A DNA stretch of 49,552 bases, taken from the NCBI GenBank assembly GCA_039938515.1, contig JBDUUL010000018.1, forward strand, positions 1-49,552, read 5' to 3'. The notes below the pieces were generated by a model. It ran no database searches. It worked only from the letters and a program-made list of their open reading frames with translations, and was not told the origin of the DNA. Numbering within the stretch: position 1 is the first letter of the stretch; each line of letters opens with the position of its first letter. A program made the position numbers and the translations under genes. Shown piece after piece: positions 33,552-41,533 of the stretch. This stretch comes from Nitrososphaera sp. Its GTDB lineage: Archaea; Thermoproteota; Nitrososphaeria; Nitrososphaerales; Nitrososphaeraceae.

Positions 33552-35231
33552 ATGGAAAATCCACAGACGACTGCAGCAGAAGCCGGCTCGATGGCCGGAG
33601 GCCAATCCCCAGTCGCAAAGTTTGCCGGGATAAACGATCCGGCCATCAGGGAATTTGTCTCAAGCATTCCCCATGACTTTCAGCAGACGGCAGCCATCCT
33701 AGCAGGTGCGAAATTTTTCGCCCCTGACAGGGTTTTGCAGAACAGGCTTGCCCTTGCCAGCAAGGCCCATTCCTTTCACGATGGCGCACAGACCAATAGC
33801 CAACGAGTGCAGGAAAGCATTTCCCGCCTGCAAGAGCCCGAAACCCTGGTCCTTGTTGCGACGCATCAACCCAATCTGTTCTCCTATGGCGGGATATTCA
33901 AGAAAGTAATACTGCTCGAAGCACTCAAGAGCGAAGTAGAGAGGCTTTCAGGCGGGCAGGTCAGCATCGTGAACCTCTTTCTCGTTGTCGACCATGACTT
34001 TCTGGACGAGACATGGATACGCGTGGCGCAGCTTCCGAGCCTGCAGAGCTCCGATGGCATCATGGACTTGCGTCTGCCCATCAAAGAGTCGCAGAGATGG
34101 AAGATGGTCTGCAACGTAATGCCGCCGGCGCATTCTGTCTTGTCTCACTGGAAGTCACAGTTGAAAAATTGGATAAGGTCCAACTCGCTGACAATCGCGG
34201 AGCGCAGGGAGCTATTTGGCAACCTGGAAGACCTCTGGTCCGAGTACGAGGCAGCTTACGCGGATGCCCGCTCCTACTCTGACCTTAACGCATTTTTCAT
34301 GTCGCGGATCGTAAATGCACGATGGAACTATTCGACAGTGTTTGTCAGGCTCTCTGAGCTGTCACAGATTTTCGCCGATGGATTTACTTTCCTGCTTGCC
34401 AATTTCAGAAAATATTCTGAAGGGCTTAGAAGGGCGGAGCGGGTCTGCATGGCCCATGGCATTGACACGGGCATAAGCGCGTCATCGCACCTTCACGCGC
34501 CGCTTTGGCTCCACTGCTCCTGCGGAAGCAAGACCTCGCCAAGACTCCGTGCAATTGGCAGAGAAATGGCCCTCGAGGGCTCGTGCATTTCGTGCGGCAA
34601 GCAGCTTCAGCTTGGCCTTGGAGACGCCGACCACATCGACATCAAGGAATCAGCGGGGCTGCTATCGCCAAAAGCAATCCCAATCCCGTTGCTTCTGGCA
34701 AGGGAAATCGGAATTTCAGGCTATGCCTCCGGCACCGGTGGACTAGGATACCTTGTCGATGGACAGGTGATAGCCAAGGAGCTGGGCATCAAGCTTCCCA
34801 CCACCCTTTTGTGGGCCTCCAAGGACAATTACATCGGCATAGGCCAGAGAGAGGCGGCTGCCGTATCGTCAAGGCTCAATGACCCTATCGTGTCGGCAAT
34901 AGCGGCGCTCAACGGAAGGCATCAGCGGCTTGAAAACCTCATACGGCCGCTCCTGCAAGAGCGTGCAGCAGCCGTCGGAACGCCGGGCGCCATGAAAGAC
35001 GTGCTTGACCGCATCTTTGCACTCAAGCAGCAGCAGAGAGAGATAAGATCGGAACTATCTGGTCTAACCAAAGTGCGTAACATACTGACATTGTCGCCTT
35101 GTTTTGTGGATTACGCGGTAAACTTTGGCGTCGAACACTCGGAAATGAAGTGGAGAAAACACCTGGTCGAAAGGGGCTCTCTTGCCGGCTCGGTAATGAT
35201 GCAAGCAGCCAGCGTCGCGGCAGCGTCTTAG
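33552..35231 (+). CDS. BshC-like putative cysteine/amino-acid ligase with zinc ribbon
   Basis: A 559-residue protein. Residues 97-155 read like the BshC core: LVLVATHQPNLFSYGGIFKK followed by SIVNLFLVVDHDFLDETWI, matching BshC's 'VVTGQQ-GLxGGPLYTxxK' and 'FWIAxEDHDxxE' pattern. BshC adds Cys to GlcN-malate in bacillithiol synthesis. Unlike bacterial BshC it has a zinc-ribbon-like insert (C322, C324, C345, C348) and a coiled-coil toward the C-terminus (ALKQQQREIRSEL). The match is by eye and partial; another amine-acceptor ligase is possible. It follows an LmbE deacetylase, which would expose the amine to be ligated. Confidence 0.6.
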   Translation: MENPQTTAAEAGSMAGGQSPVAKFAGINDPAIREFVSSIPHDFQQTAAILAGAKFFAPDRVLQNRLALASKAHSFHDGAQTNSQRVQESISRLQEPETLVLVATHQPNLFSYGGIFKKVILLEALKSEVERLSGGQVSIVNLFLVVDHDFLDETWIRVAQLPSLQSSDGIMDLRLPIKESQRWKMVCNVMPPAHSVLSHWKSQLKNWIRSNSLTIAERRELFGNLEDLWSEYEAAYADARSYSDLNAFFMSRIVNARWNYSTVFVRLSELSQIFADGFTFLLANFRKYSEGLRRAERVCMAHGIDTGISASSHLHAPLWLHCSCGSKTSPRLRAIGREMALEGSCISCGKQLQLGLGDADHIDIKESAGLLSPKAIPIPLLLAREIGISGYASGTGGLGYLVDGQVIAKELGIKLPTTLLWASKDNYIGIGQREAAAVSSRLNDPIVSAIAALNGRHQRLENLIRPLLQERAAAVGTPGAMKDVLDRIFALKQQQREIRSELSGLTKVRNILTLSPCFVDYAVNFGVEHSEMKWRKHLVERGSLAGSVMMQAASVAAAS

Positions 35232-35307
35232 AAATGTTCTAGGTTCTTGTAGATGATCAAAGTATGTTTAGTATTAAAAGCCATAACACAAGACTTTCTG
35301 TAGCAAC

Positions 35308-35610
35308 TTGCCATTAAATTCTGCCGGATGGAGCAACCGAGGGTGGCTTGAGATCATTGAGTTTATCCTTTTGATGTGTGAAGGGGGAGCCAGAAAGACC
35401 CATGTCATGTACAGGTGCAACCTGAATTCAAAACAAATCAACCAGTATCTGCAGTTTCTGCTCGACTCAAAAATGCTGGAAGTGACTCGAGAGCGACCAA
35501 ATTCGAAAAGATACATATACAAAACAACCGAGCTCGGAAAGAAGTTCATCGCGCATTACAAGGAGCTTGCAGACCTTTTCAGCAAGCCTCCGCCCGCATC
35601 CCTCACTTGA
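35308..35610 (+). CDS. Winged-helix DNA-binding protein 1
   Basis: A 100-residue winged-helix protein of the small archaeal Sso10a/PF14947-like kind: helix LEIIEFILLMCEGG, helix KTHVMYRCNLNSKQINQYLQFLL (recognition), wing MLEVTRERPNSKRYIYKTTELGKKF, and C-terminal helix AHYKELADLF. Start TTG at 35308; a TATA-like AGTATTAAAAG (35269-35279) lies about 30 nt upstream. A paralogue follows 70 bp downstream. Likely a local regulator. Confidence 0.8.
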   Translation: MPLNSAGWSNRGWLEIIEFILLMCEGGARKTHVMYRCNLNSKQINQYLQFLLDSKMLEVTRERPNSKRYIYKTTELGKKFIAHYKELADLFSKPPPASLT

Positions 35611-35680
35611 TACGATATTTCTAGCGGATAGTTCCACTCTAATTAAAAGAAATGTCTGAATGGATTTAACGTTCAGGTCA

Positions 35681-35980
35681 ATGAAGAATCGCAGCCGCTA
35701 CGAGGTTATAGCAGCAATTTTAAAGGCAGCCAGTAAGGAAGAAACGCGAACCAAAATAATGTACAAGGCCATGCTTAGCAACGACCAGTGTAAGCTTTAT
35801 CTCGACTCGTTGATGCGCAGCGGCTTGATGCAAGAGGTAGCAAATGGCGAGAAGACGGTGTACAGGGTCACGCAGAAAGGAAACAAGTTCCTGTCTTATT
35901 ATGACCAGATGAAAGAGCTTCTGCCTGTGGGTATCGAGGAGAACCTGGCAGGCGAATACTTTCATCATGTAAGCAGCTAG
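35681..35980 (+). CDS. Winged-helix DNA-binding protein 2 (paralogue)
   Basis: A 99-residue paralogue of the preceding gene with the same layout: NRSRYEVIAAILKAAS, TKIMYKAMLSNDQCKLYLDSL, wing with GEKTVYRVTQKGNKFLSYYD. The ATG at 35681 is chosen because AATTAAAAG at 35641-35649 is about 30-35 nt upstream; ATG 35660 is too close. The pair probably arose by tandem duplication and could form homo- or heterodimers. Its target is unknown; the adjacent glycan/BshC-like genes and the GvpD-like gene are candidates. Confidence 0.8.
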   Translation: MKNRSRYEVIAAILKAASKEETRTKIMYKAMLSNDQCKLYLDSLMRSGLMQEVANGEKTVYRVTQKGNKFLSYYDQMKELLPVGIEENLAGEYFHHVSS

Positions 35981-36009
35981 CGCAGCTTGGTTTGAGCCGG
36001 GCATCCTGG

Positions 36010-37485
36010 CTAGACTATCTGCTGTAGCACGAGATCGTTTTGCGGCGGCGTAAACACCATTGCAAAGACTGAAGAAGATGGGACAATCGTCTGAAGAATC
36101 AGGGTTCCGTTGACCATGTTCAATCGCAGATGAATGTCGGAGATTTCAGAAAAGTGATCAAGAGCTCGCGAGTCGGAAGTGCGAACCACTGCCAGAAGCA
36201 GATGTTTGTTCGACCGTATGCGAGAGGTGAGTTGTCGTGGTAGAGTGGCACCGGCGGCGCCCATACCGATTTCTTCCAGGAGCGACTGTCCGCCTGCGAT
36301 AGCAAACAGTGGGCGGTCGCCAAAAGCCCTGCTGAGCTTCTCGACAGCATCAATGTACTCCGACCCTTTCGACTTGCTTCCGGTCATGATGTAATCGGGC
36401 GGGTCCTTGGCTTCGGGCCGGCCGGCAGCGGCGAACACGCGAAGTGCGTTTTTGGTCTTTCTCTTGTCTGGCTCCGCGGGTATGAATTGGCTCAGAAACC
36501 TGTATGCAAGTACTGGATCCATCGAGTCAAAAGGATCGACGAGGACGGGATTGCCCCTTTGCAGATAACCCGAGATTGGCCTGCCCAGAAACTCGAGAGC
36601 TGCCCGCGTTGTCACATGCTGGCGCAGTTCAACAAGCACTACTCCAGCAAGGGGGAACCCGGTTCCGATTGCTTCATCAAGGCCCGGGTAGGATGTCGGT
36701 ATGTTTGCGGAGGGATGCGATGCTTTTGTCGGGCCATTTAATTGCGGCGAAACGGCCTTTGGTTTTTGTCTAGTCTTTTCTGCTTCCTTGGGAAGGAATG
36801 CCAGCGGAACAAAAGGAGAAATGCAACGAAACATTGTGCCCTCGAGCGTGTAAAAATATGACGGCCTGTTTATCCTCACGCCCCTCATCTTGAGCAAGGT
36901 CAGCTCTCTGAGCCTCGCACCATCGTGATGCACCTGTTTTAGTTCAACAATCCCGTCAACCAGAAAGTCGAGGGTTGTATCGCTTGGGTGCTCGCTGATA
37001 AAGACCAGTTTCGCGCCAGCCCTTTCCCGCCAGGTCTGGAGGACGCGTTCGTTGTTCAGGCGAGCCTCCTTATCCATGAAGGAGGCAATGGCATCCCAGC
37101 TGTCGATAATAATCACGGGTGACTTGATGTCCATCAACTGGTTTGTAATGCGCTCAAAGAGCGATTCAGGCTCGTCGAGTCGGGCGTCTTCAAAGCTTGC
37201 GGGGACGGCAGTGGAATGCTCGGCTGAGTCTTCTGCCGGCAACGAAGTCGTGTTCACAAACGAATCCAGCCACGGATAATACTGAAAGAGCTGCTTTGGC
37301 GATGTCCTGGTCGAAATATAAAAGAACTTGCTTTGCCTCTCAAGCGCGCGGAGGATTGTCAGTGACAGTGTTGTTTTTCCCGTGCCTGCGAGGCCCTTGA
37401 TAAGAAGAGAGTATGTGTCTCTCTTAATAAACTTGACAAGCTCGTCTGGCATGAATGAAAAATAGTCCACAGACTCTTCAGCCAT
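36010..37485 (-). CDS. GvpD/KaiC-like ATPase with a degenerate second half
   Basis: A 491-residue RecA-fold protein. The first half has SLLIKGLAGTGKTTLSLTIL (Walker A near residue 33), FFYISTRTSPKQLFQYYPWL and SPVIIIDSWDAIASFM (Walker B), as in GvpD-type P-loop proteins. The second half repeats the fold (SYPGLDEAIGTGFPLAGVVLV; DRPLFAIAGGQSLLEEIG) but has no GKT motif, so it is probably non-catalytic. GvpD regulates gas-vesicle genes in haloarchaea; no gas-vesicle genes are here, so another regulatory role is likely. ATG 37485 is preferred to TTG 37503. Confidence 0.8.
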   Translation of the reverse strand: MAEESVDYFSFMPDELVKFIKRDTYSLLIKGLAGTGKTTLSLTILRALERQSKFFYISTRTSPKQLFQYYPWLDSFVNTTSLPAEDSAEHSTAVPASFEDARLDEPESLFERITNQLMDIKSPVIIIDSWDAIASFMDKEARLNNERVLQTWRERAGAKLVFISEHPSDTTLDFLVDGIVELKQVHHDGARLRELTLLKMRGVRINRPSYFYTLEGTMFRCISPFVPLAFLPKEAEKTRQKPKAVSPQLNGPTKASHPSANIPTSYPGLDEAIGTGFPLAGVVLVELRQHVTTRAALEFLGRPISGYLQRGNPVLVDPFDSMDPVLAYRFLSQFIPAEPDKRKTKNALRVFAAAGRPEAKDPPDYIMTGSKSKGSEYIDAVEKLSRAFGDRPLFAIAGGQSLLEEIGMGAAGATLPRQLTSRIRSNKHLLLAVVRTSDSRALDHFSEISDIHLRLNMVNGTLILQTIVPSSSVFAMVFTPPQNDLVLQQIV

Positions 37486-37632
37486 GCGCTCAGACAAAGG
37501 CAACCATGGTAGAAATTATGATTATGTAAATCTATCCGTTCAATTCACGCGTAATTGCTGCGACACCGGTTTCTGAATTCATATTCTAGTCGATTATTAG
37601 TTAATATTCTGCATAGATGGGATGCTTCAGGA

Positions 37633-37935
37633 TTGGACGCTTGGATAGAGCTGTCGCCGTCGCCTGAGGCCAAGTCCGGTTCACTCATACCGTATGACCA
37701 GCGACTACCCGATCCTGTCAAGAAACTTTTCGAGCTGGCCAGGCAAACGATAGATCAGGCTGCAGGCAGTGCACAATGGGACCTGGCAATTCGGATCGAC
37801 AGCGAGCAATGTGACGACCTGATGCACCATGGCATTTTTGGCTCAGTCTACCACCATGAATTGGGCGACGAATATTGTGCCTTCGTGTCTTACGAGGGCA
37901 AGAGCTACAAAGTGGCCCTTTTCATCACGAAGTAA
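37633..37935 (+). CDS. Hypothetical protein upstream of rpl32e
   Basis: About 100 residues from TTG 37633; the frame is open from a TTG at 37555, but a TATA-like TTAGTTAATATTC at about 37595-37607 favours the shorter form. Sequence: DAWIELSPSPEAKSG, LPDPVKKLFELARQTID helix, WDLAIRIDSEQ strand, HELGDEYCAFVSYEGKSYKV hairpin. A small alpha/beta protein without known family. Not obviously linked with the ribosomal genes, which have their own promoter. Confidence 0.6.
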   Translation: MDAWIELSPSPEAKSGSLIPYDQRLPDPVKKLFELARQTIDQAAGSAQWDLAIRIDSEQCDDLMHHGIFGSVYHHELGDEYCAFVSYEGKSYKVALFITK

Positions 37936-37975
37936 CGTATTTATTGTAAAACTAGAGAACTGTCGTACCTACGGT

Positions 37976-38437
37976 ATGGTGATTAACGAAGAATTACTTG
38001 CTGCGAGGAAAAAAGTCTCCTCGAGGCGGCCCCGGTTTGTAAGGCAGGAAAGCTGGAGATACGACAGGCTGGCTGAGAACTGGAGGAAGCCCAAGGGCAA
38101 GGATAACAAGATGCGAAAGCAGAAGGCTGGGGTTCCAAGACTCGTCAAAGTGGGCTACAGAGGTCCACGCGTCTCTAGAGGACTTCATCCCTCCGGTTAT
38201 ACCGATAACCTCGTTTACAACACTAACGGTTTGAGCCTCCTGGATCCGAAAAAGGATGCCGTGCGGATTGCTGGGACCGTCGGACGGAGAAAGCGAGTCG
38301 ACATACTGGCCAAGGCGAAGGAAATGGGCCTCAAGGTCCTGAACCCGGGAAGGGCAGCTGTCGCAAAGGCAACAGAGGCGGCATCTAGCGATAGCGGTGA
38401 AGTCAAGAGTAAAGAAATGAAGGAGCAGGAAACCTAA
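37976..38437 (+). CDS. rpl32e: Ribosomal protein L32e
   Basis: A 153-residue large-subunit protein. Core: RRPRFVRQESWRYDRLAENWRKP-type region (RRPRFVRQESW, then RLAENWRKPKG), GYRGPRVSRGLHPSGY, and AVRIAGTVGRRKRVDILAKA. A Lys/Glu/Ser-rich tail of about 20 residues is added. A TATA-like TATTTATT at 37939-37946 lies about 30 nt before the ATG. Its stop and the L19e start share one base (TAATG), as in archaeal ribosomal operons where L32e-L19e are adjacent. Confidence 0.95.
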   Translation: MVINEELLAARKKVSSRRPRFVRQESWRYDRLAENWRKPKGKDNKMRKQKAGVPRLVKVGYRGPRVSRGLHPSGYTDNLVYNTNGLSLLDPKKDAVRIAGTVGRRKRVDILAKAKEMGLKVLNPGRAAVAKATEAASSDSGEVKSKEMKEQET

Positions 38438-38883
38438 TGGTCGTAAACATTCGGAAGAAAAGAGAGCTGGTCGCCAGGATTCTTGGTGTCGGCGCCAATA
38501 GGGTACGGTTTGAGCCCGACAAACTTGACGACGTGGCCGACTCGATCACCCGCGAGAACATCCGCTCGCTCATTGACAACGGCTCCATTTGGACAGTAAA
38601 GCCAAAAGGCACGTCAAGGCGGCGGGCAGAAGACAAGCGCGAGGCAGGAAGGATTCGCGGAAAGGGACCGGGTTCGAAAAAGGGTCGAAAGACTGCGCGT
38701 GTCGGCAAAAAGTCGGTTTACGTCAAGAGAGTAAGGTCAATGCGCTACCACCTGAAAGTAATGAAGGATCGCAACGACATCAGCCGGGATGTATATTGGC
38801 AGATTTACAAGAAGGTAAACGGCGGTCAGGTGAGGACGCTGGCACACCTTCGAGAACTGGTAAAACAGGCAACAACCCGCTAG
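38437..38883 (+). CDS. rpl19e: Ribosomal protein L19e
   Basis: A 148-residue large-subunit protein. VNIRKKRELVARILGVGANR and RVRFEPDKLDDVADSITREN at the N-terminus, the basic GSRRGRK-type middle (KGPGSKKGRKTARVGKK) and the helical DVYWQIYKKVNGGQVRTLAH end match the family over the full length. Coupled to L32e by a one-base overlap; the end overlaps the convergent MGMT gene by 4 bp. The usual next genes of the spc-type operon (L18, S5) do not follow, so this pair has been separated from the main cluster. Confidence 0.95.
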   Translation: MVVNIRKKRELVARILGVGANRVRFEPDKLDDVADSITRENIRSLIDNGSIWTVKPKGTSRRRAEDKREAGRIRGKGPGSKKGRKTARVGKKSVYVKRVRSMRYHLKVMKDRNDISRDVYWQIYKKVNGGQVRTLAHLRELVKQATTR

Positions 38884-39215
38884 AAAAGTACCGCGCGGAT
38901 TTCGTCAAATCGCTCAATCCGGTCCGACGAGCATTTGACTCCTTCTTTTTTCAGCAGGTCTTTCTTCATTTCAATTCCGCCGGCGTAACCGCCGATGCTT
39001 CCATCGGACTTTACGACCCTGTGGCATGGAACAATGACAAGGTTGGGATTTGCGTTCAATATTCTGCCCACCGCCCTGGCGCCACCGGGGCAGCCAGCAG
39101 CTTTTGCAAGGTCCCCATAAGTGGTAACGCTTCCTTCAGGGATTTGTGCCAAGAGAGCATAGATCTTTTGCGCTTCCAAGGTTCGATTTGCAGCGGGCTT
39201 GCTCAACGGTCTCAA
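38880..39215 (-). CDS. ogt: Methylated-DNA-protein cysteine methyltransferase domain (MGMT)
   Basis: A 111-residue minimal alkyltransferase: EGSVTTYGDLAKAAGCPGGARAVG (helix-turn-helix with Arg finger) and the active-site VIVPCHRVVKSDGSIGGYAGG with the acceptor Cys retained, so it should repair O6-alkylguanine rather than be an ATL-type protein. It lacks the N-terminal ribonuclease-like domain of full MGMT. Start TTG 39215; it lies 24 bp after the dtdA stop, in the same frame, and is probably co-transcribed. Confidence 0.88.
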   Translation of the reverse strand: MRPLSKPAANRTLEAQKIYALLAQIPEGSVTTYGDLAKAAGCPGGARAVGRILNANPNLVIVPCHRVVKSDGSIGGYAGGIEMKKDLLKKEGVKCSSDRIERFDEIRAVLF

Positions 39216-39239
39216 ATAGCCCGCAGCGGTATTTGAACT

Positions 39240-40091
39240 CTAGGCGCTAATCTGCTCAAGGCCGGAATTCTTTAGCATGGCGAGTATCCTGTCCTTCTGG
39301 CCACCTAACCCCTTTGAGTCAACCAGAGCATGAGTCACCTGCTCGGAGCTCCGCTCTATCATCTGTGCCACCATGTCCTCGTCTATTGATTCCAGGTTGT
39401 GCTTTGAAGCCACCGCGGCAAGCCCTATGTCGCTTTCGAGAAGCAGCTTGTTGAATTTTGACGGATAATGCGTCCCTCCGAACCCTATCGCGACTCTGCC
39501 GCAACTTTGGGACTTTTCACCAATACAACCAAGAAGCGACGAGCAGACGTAGTCGGCGGCTTTTGCGTCTACCCACTGGGGCTCGGACGAGCCAAGCTCG
39601 ATAAATATGGCAGGCTTTTTGAGCGAGGTCGGCCCGTGGTGCGTAGCCTCTATCACAATGTCATAGCCGGGCACCTTCGACCTTCCATTAAAGATCGTCT
39701 GCATGTATTTTTTTTGCATGCTTGGAAACGCAATCCCCAGTTCCCTGGGTTTTCCCCCGTACGGATTGTCGGAAAAATTTCCAACGCTGTGGCAGGTAAG
39801 CGTCGGGATGGCGCTGTCAGACTTGTGCTTGGACAAAAACAGGAATGCTTCGGCCAAGGGAAACAACTCATCAAGATCATCCATGAACAGAACGCTCTTG
39901 TTGGAAGTGTAAAGTATCGCGTTATCATAGAGTCCCGATGTGAAAATCTTGCCAGAGCCGGCCGTTTCCTCGGCGAGCTCGAACCGTCCCTCCGATATCA
40001 GGCTCTGCCCAAGCGTAATGCCGGCAGGATCCGTATTCGAAGCCGCCAAGACGAAGCCGGATTTCCTTCTGAAGGCCAACCGGTTCGTCAA
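39240..40091 (-). CDS. dtdA: D-aminoacyl-tRNA deacylase, archaeal/plant type
   Basis: A 283-residue zinc hydrolase that frees tRNAs from D-amino acids (GEK1 family). Signature segments: TCHSVGNFSDNPYGGKPRELG near residue 97, IVIEATHHGPTSLKKPAIFIELGSS near 145, and VAIGFGGTHYPSKFNKLL near 200, containing the conserved His residues. TTG 40091 is used; another TTG at 40079 is possible given the TATA-like ATTATAATTAC at 40104-40114. MGMT follows. Confidence 0.93.
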   Translation of the reverse strand: MTNRLAFRRKSGFVLAASNTDPAGITLGQSLISEGRFELAEETAGSGKIFTSGLYDNAILYTSNKSVLFMDDLDELFPLAEAFLFLSKHKSDSAIPTLTCHSVGNFSDNPYGGKPRELGIAFPSMQKKYMQTIFNGRSKVPGYDIVIEATHHGPTSLKKPAIFIELGSSEPQWVDAKAADYVCSSLLGCIGEKSQSCGRVAIGFGGTHYPSKFNKLLLESDIGLAAVASKHNLESIDEDMVAQMIERSSEQVTHALVDSKGLGGQKDRILAMLKNSGLEQISA

Positions 40092-40165
40092 GCCGCGGCT
40101 TGTAATTATAATGTTGACGGATTTTGCAGGTCAATAAACGCTAGACGGAATTGCCCGCATTCAAT

Positions 40166-40552
40166 TTAGCGGCCAAAAAATCCGGCGTTAAACAACAGAA
40201 CCACCAGCGAGTTGTTTGATATCAGCATGACGAGGGCCAATGACGGCAGATAGGCAAGCGGGAGCGAGTACCGCGCAAACTTTACAGAACTACTGGAGCC
40301 CTTTCTCGCAAAATACAGGGCAGTAAGTCCGAACACTGCAAGTTCGGACCAGAACGTGAAATAGGGCCATGTGTTCGGGAACGAGCGAATGAGATAGCCG
40401 GAGACAAGCCCCATTTCTCCGAACCTTGCCCCGAGCGATAACGAGGCGGCATAGGTAGTAAGGACGTCCATAAATGCCAGCCCACCGACGACGGCGATTA
40501 TCTTTAGTTCAGTAATTCCTCGTTGATTGCTTACAGAAGAATATGCAACCAA
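40166..40552 (-). CDS. Small integral membrane protein
   Basis: A 128-residue hydrophobic protein with about four membrane helices (LKIIAVVGGLAFMDVLTTYAA; WPYFTFWSELAVFGLTALYF; YLPSLALVMLISNNSLVVLL). An Asp and Glu lie within the helices (FMDVL, WSELAV). The layout resembles small DUF5658-type archaeal membrane proteins, but I cannot assign function. It stands alone on the minus strand. Confidence 0.7.
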   Translation of the reverse strand: MVAYSSVSNQRGITELKIIAVVGGLAFMDVLTTYAASLSLGARFGEMGLVSGYLIRSFPNTWPYFTFWSELAVFGLTALYFARKGSSSSVKFARYSLPLAYLPSLALVMLISNNSLVVLLFNAGFFGR

Positions 40553-40588
40553 ATCTGACTAAATGAACTATATACACCACTCGTACAT

Positions 40589-40598
40589 ATTATATATA
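40589..40598 (+). promoter_or_regulatory. Strong TATA box ahead of a possible micro-ORF
   Basis: ATTATATATA at 40589-40598 is centred about 26 nt before an ATG at 40620, which opens a 20-codon frame ending at 40682. Either a leaderless leader peptide or the start of a non-coding RNA could be made here. The gap 40553-40793 otherwise contains only the spt5 promoter (TTTATAAAT at 40757-40765). Confidence 0.4.
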
Positions 40599-40793
40599 GT
40601 AAAAAAACTTTCACAAATCATGGTCTGGCCTTCCATTTCTATAGTAGAAACCGGTAAGATTTACAGTATAAATTCAGCCTGACGATTGTTTTGTTCAATC
40701 TGTCGCCTTGACCTAATGCCTTCGAAGTCCGAGATCGCATTCCCTAACCAAGTAAATTTATAAATTGAAGGGTGCCCGGCATCACTGGATTAA

Positions 40794-41462
40794 ATGAGTG
40801 ATAAGGTTGACGATTTCGAGGAAGAGAATCTCGAAATCAGGGATCTCGATTCCGACCAGGCCGCAGAGTCGGAAGCAGAGTCCGAACCGTCAGGCAGTGT
40901 TGCGTCCAAAAAGGGTGCCAAGCTAACAGCCGACCGGTCGGTGCAAGCCGAATTAGCAGTTACTTCCAGCTCGCCTCCGGCAGGGGCTACTGCCCAAATC
41001 ACTCAGGACAAACCCGCCAGCGACTCAAGGTTCTTTGCCATCAGGACTACGGGCGGACAGGAAAGAATAGTCGTGAACATGCTGCAGAGCAAGATGGGCA
41101 GCAAGAAAATAGGAATTCGGTCAATCCTGGTTCTCGACTCCTTCAAGGGATACATTATAGTAGAGGCCGCAGACGCGAACTTGGCTTATGAGGCACTCTC
41201 GGGCATTCGCCATGTGAGGGGCCAGATTCGGGGCGACCTTCCATTCAAGGATATTGAAGGTTACCTCATCAAGAAACCAGTGGTTGCGGAGCTTAGCATC
41301 GACGACACCGTTGAAATAATTGCAGGTCCGTTCAAGGCCATGAGGGCAAAGATTACGCGCGTGGACTATGACAAGCAGGAAGCGACGGTGGTGCTGCTTG
41401 ATTCGCCATATCAGATACCTGTAACCGTTGATGCGAACTATCTCAAGAAAGTGCCTCATTGA
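40794..41462 (+). CDS. spt5: Transcription elongation factor Spt5 with acidic extension
   Basis: A 222-residue NusG/Spt5 protein that clamps RNA polymerase with Spt4. NGN domain: SRFFAIRTTGGQERIVVNML, ILVLDSFKGYIIVEA; KOW domain: DDTVEIIAGPFKAMRAKITR. The first 75 residues are unusual: highly acidic (DDFEEENLEIRDLDSDQAAE) and then Ser/Ala-rich, resembling the acidic N-terminus of eukaryotic Spt5, which most archaeal proteins lack. TATA at 40757-40765 gives a leader of only a few bases. Confidence 0.93.
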   Translation: MSDKVDDFEEENLEIRDLDSDQAAESEAESEPSGSVASKKGAKLTADRSVQAELAVTSSSPPAGATAQITQDKPASDSRFFAIRTTGGQERIVVNMLQSKMGSKKIGIRSILVLDSFKGYIIVEAADANLAYEALSGIRHVRGQIRGDLPFKDIEGYLIKKPVVAELSIDDTVEIIAGPFKAMRAKITRVDYDKQEATVVLLDSPYQIPVTVDANYLKKVPH

Positions 41463-41533
41463 CATTGGGATTTTCATGACGACCCGTGGCGCTGATAGGC
41501 ACTGCAGTCTAGGCAGCGGCAGACTGATGAGAA

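Noticed and set aside
38589-39236. 215-codon plus-strand frame across L19e and MGMT
   Set aside because: Covers two well-supported genes in wrong frame or strand and has shadow composition.
39468-40169. 233-codon plus-strand frame
   Set aside because: Lies wholly antisense to dtdA, whose zinc-site motifs are clear.
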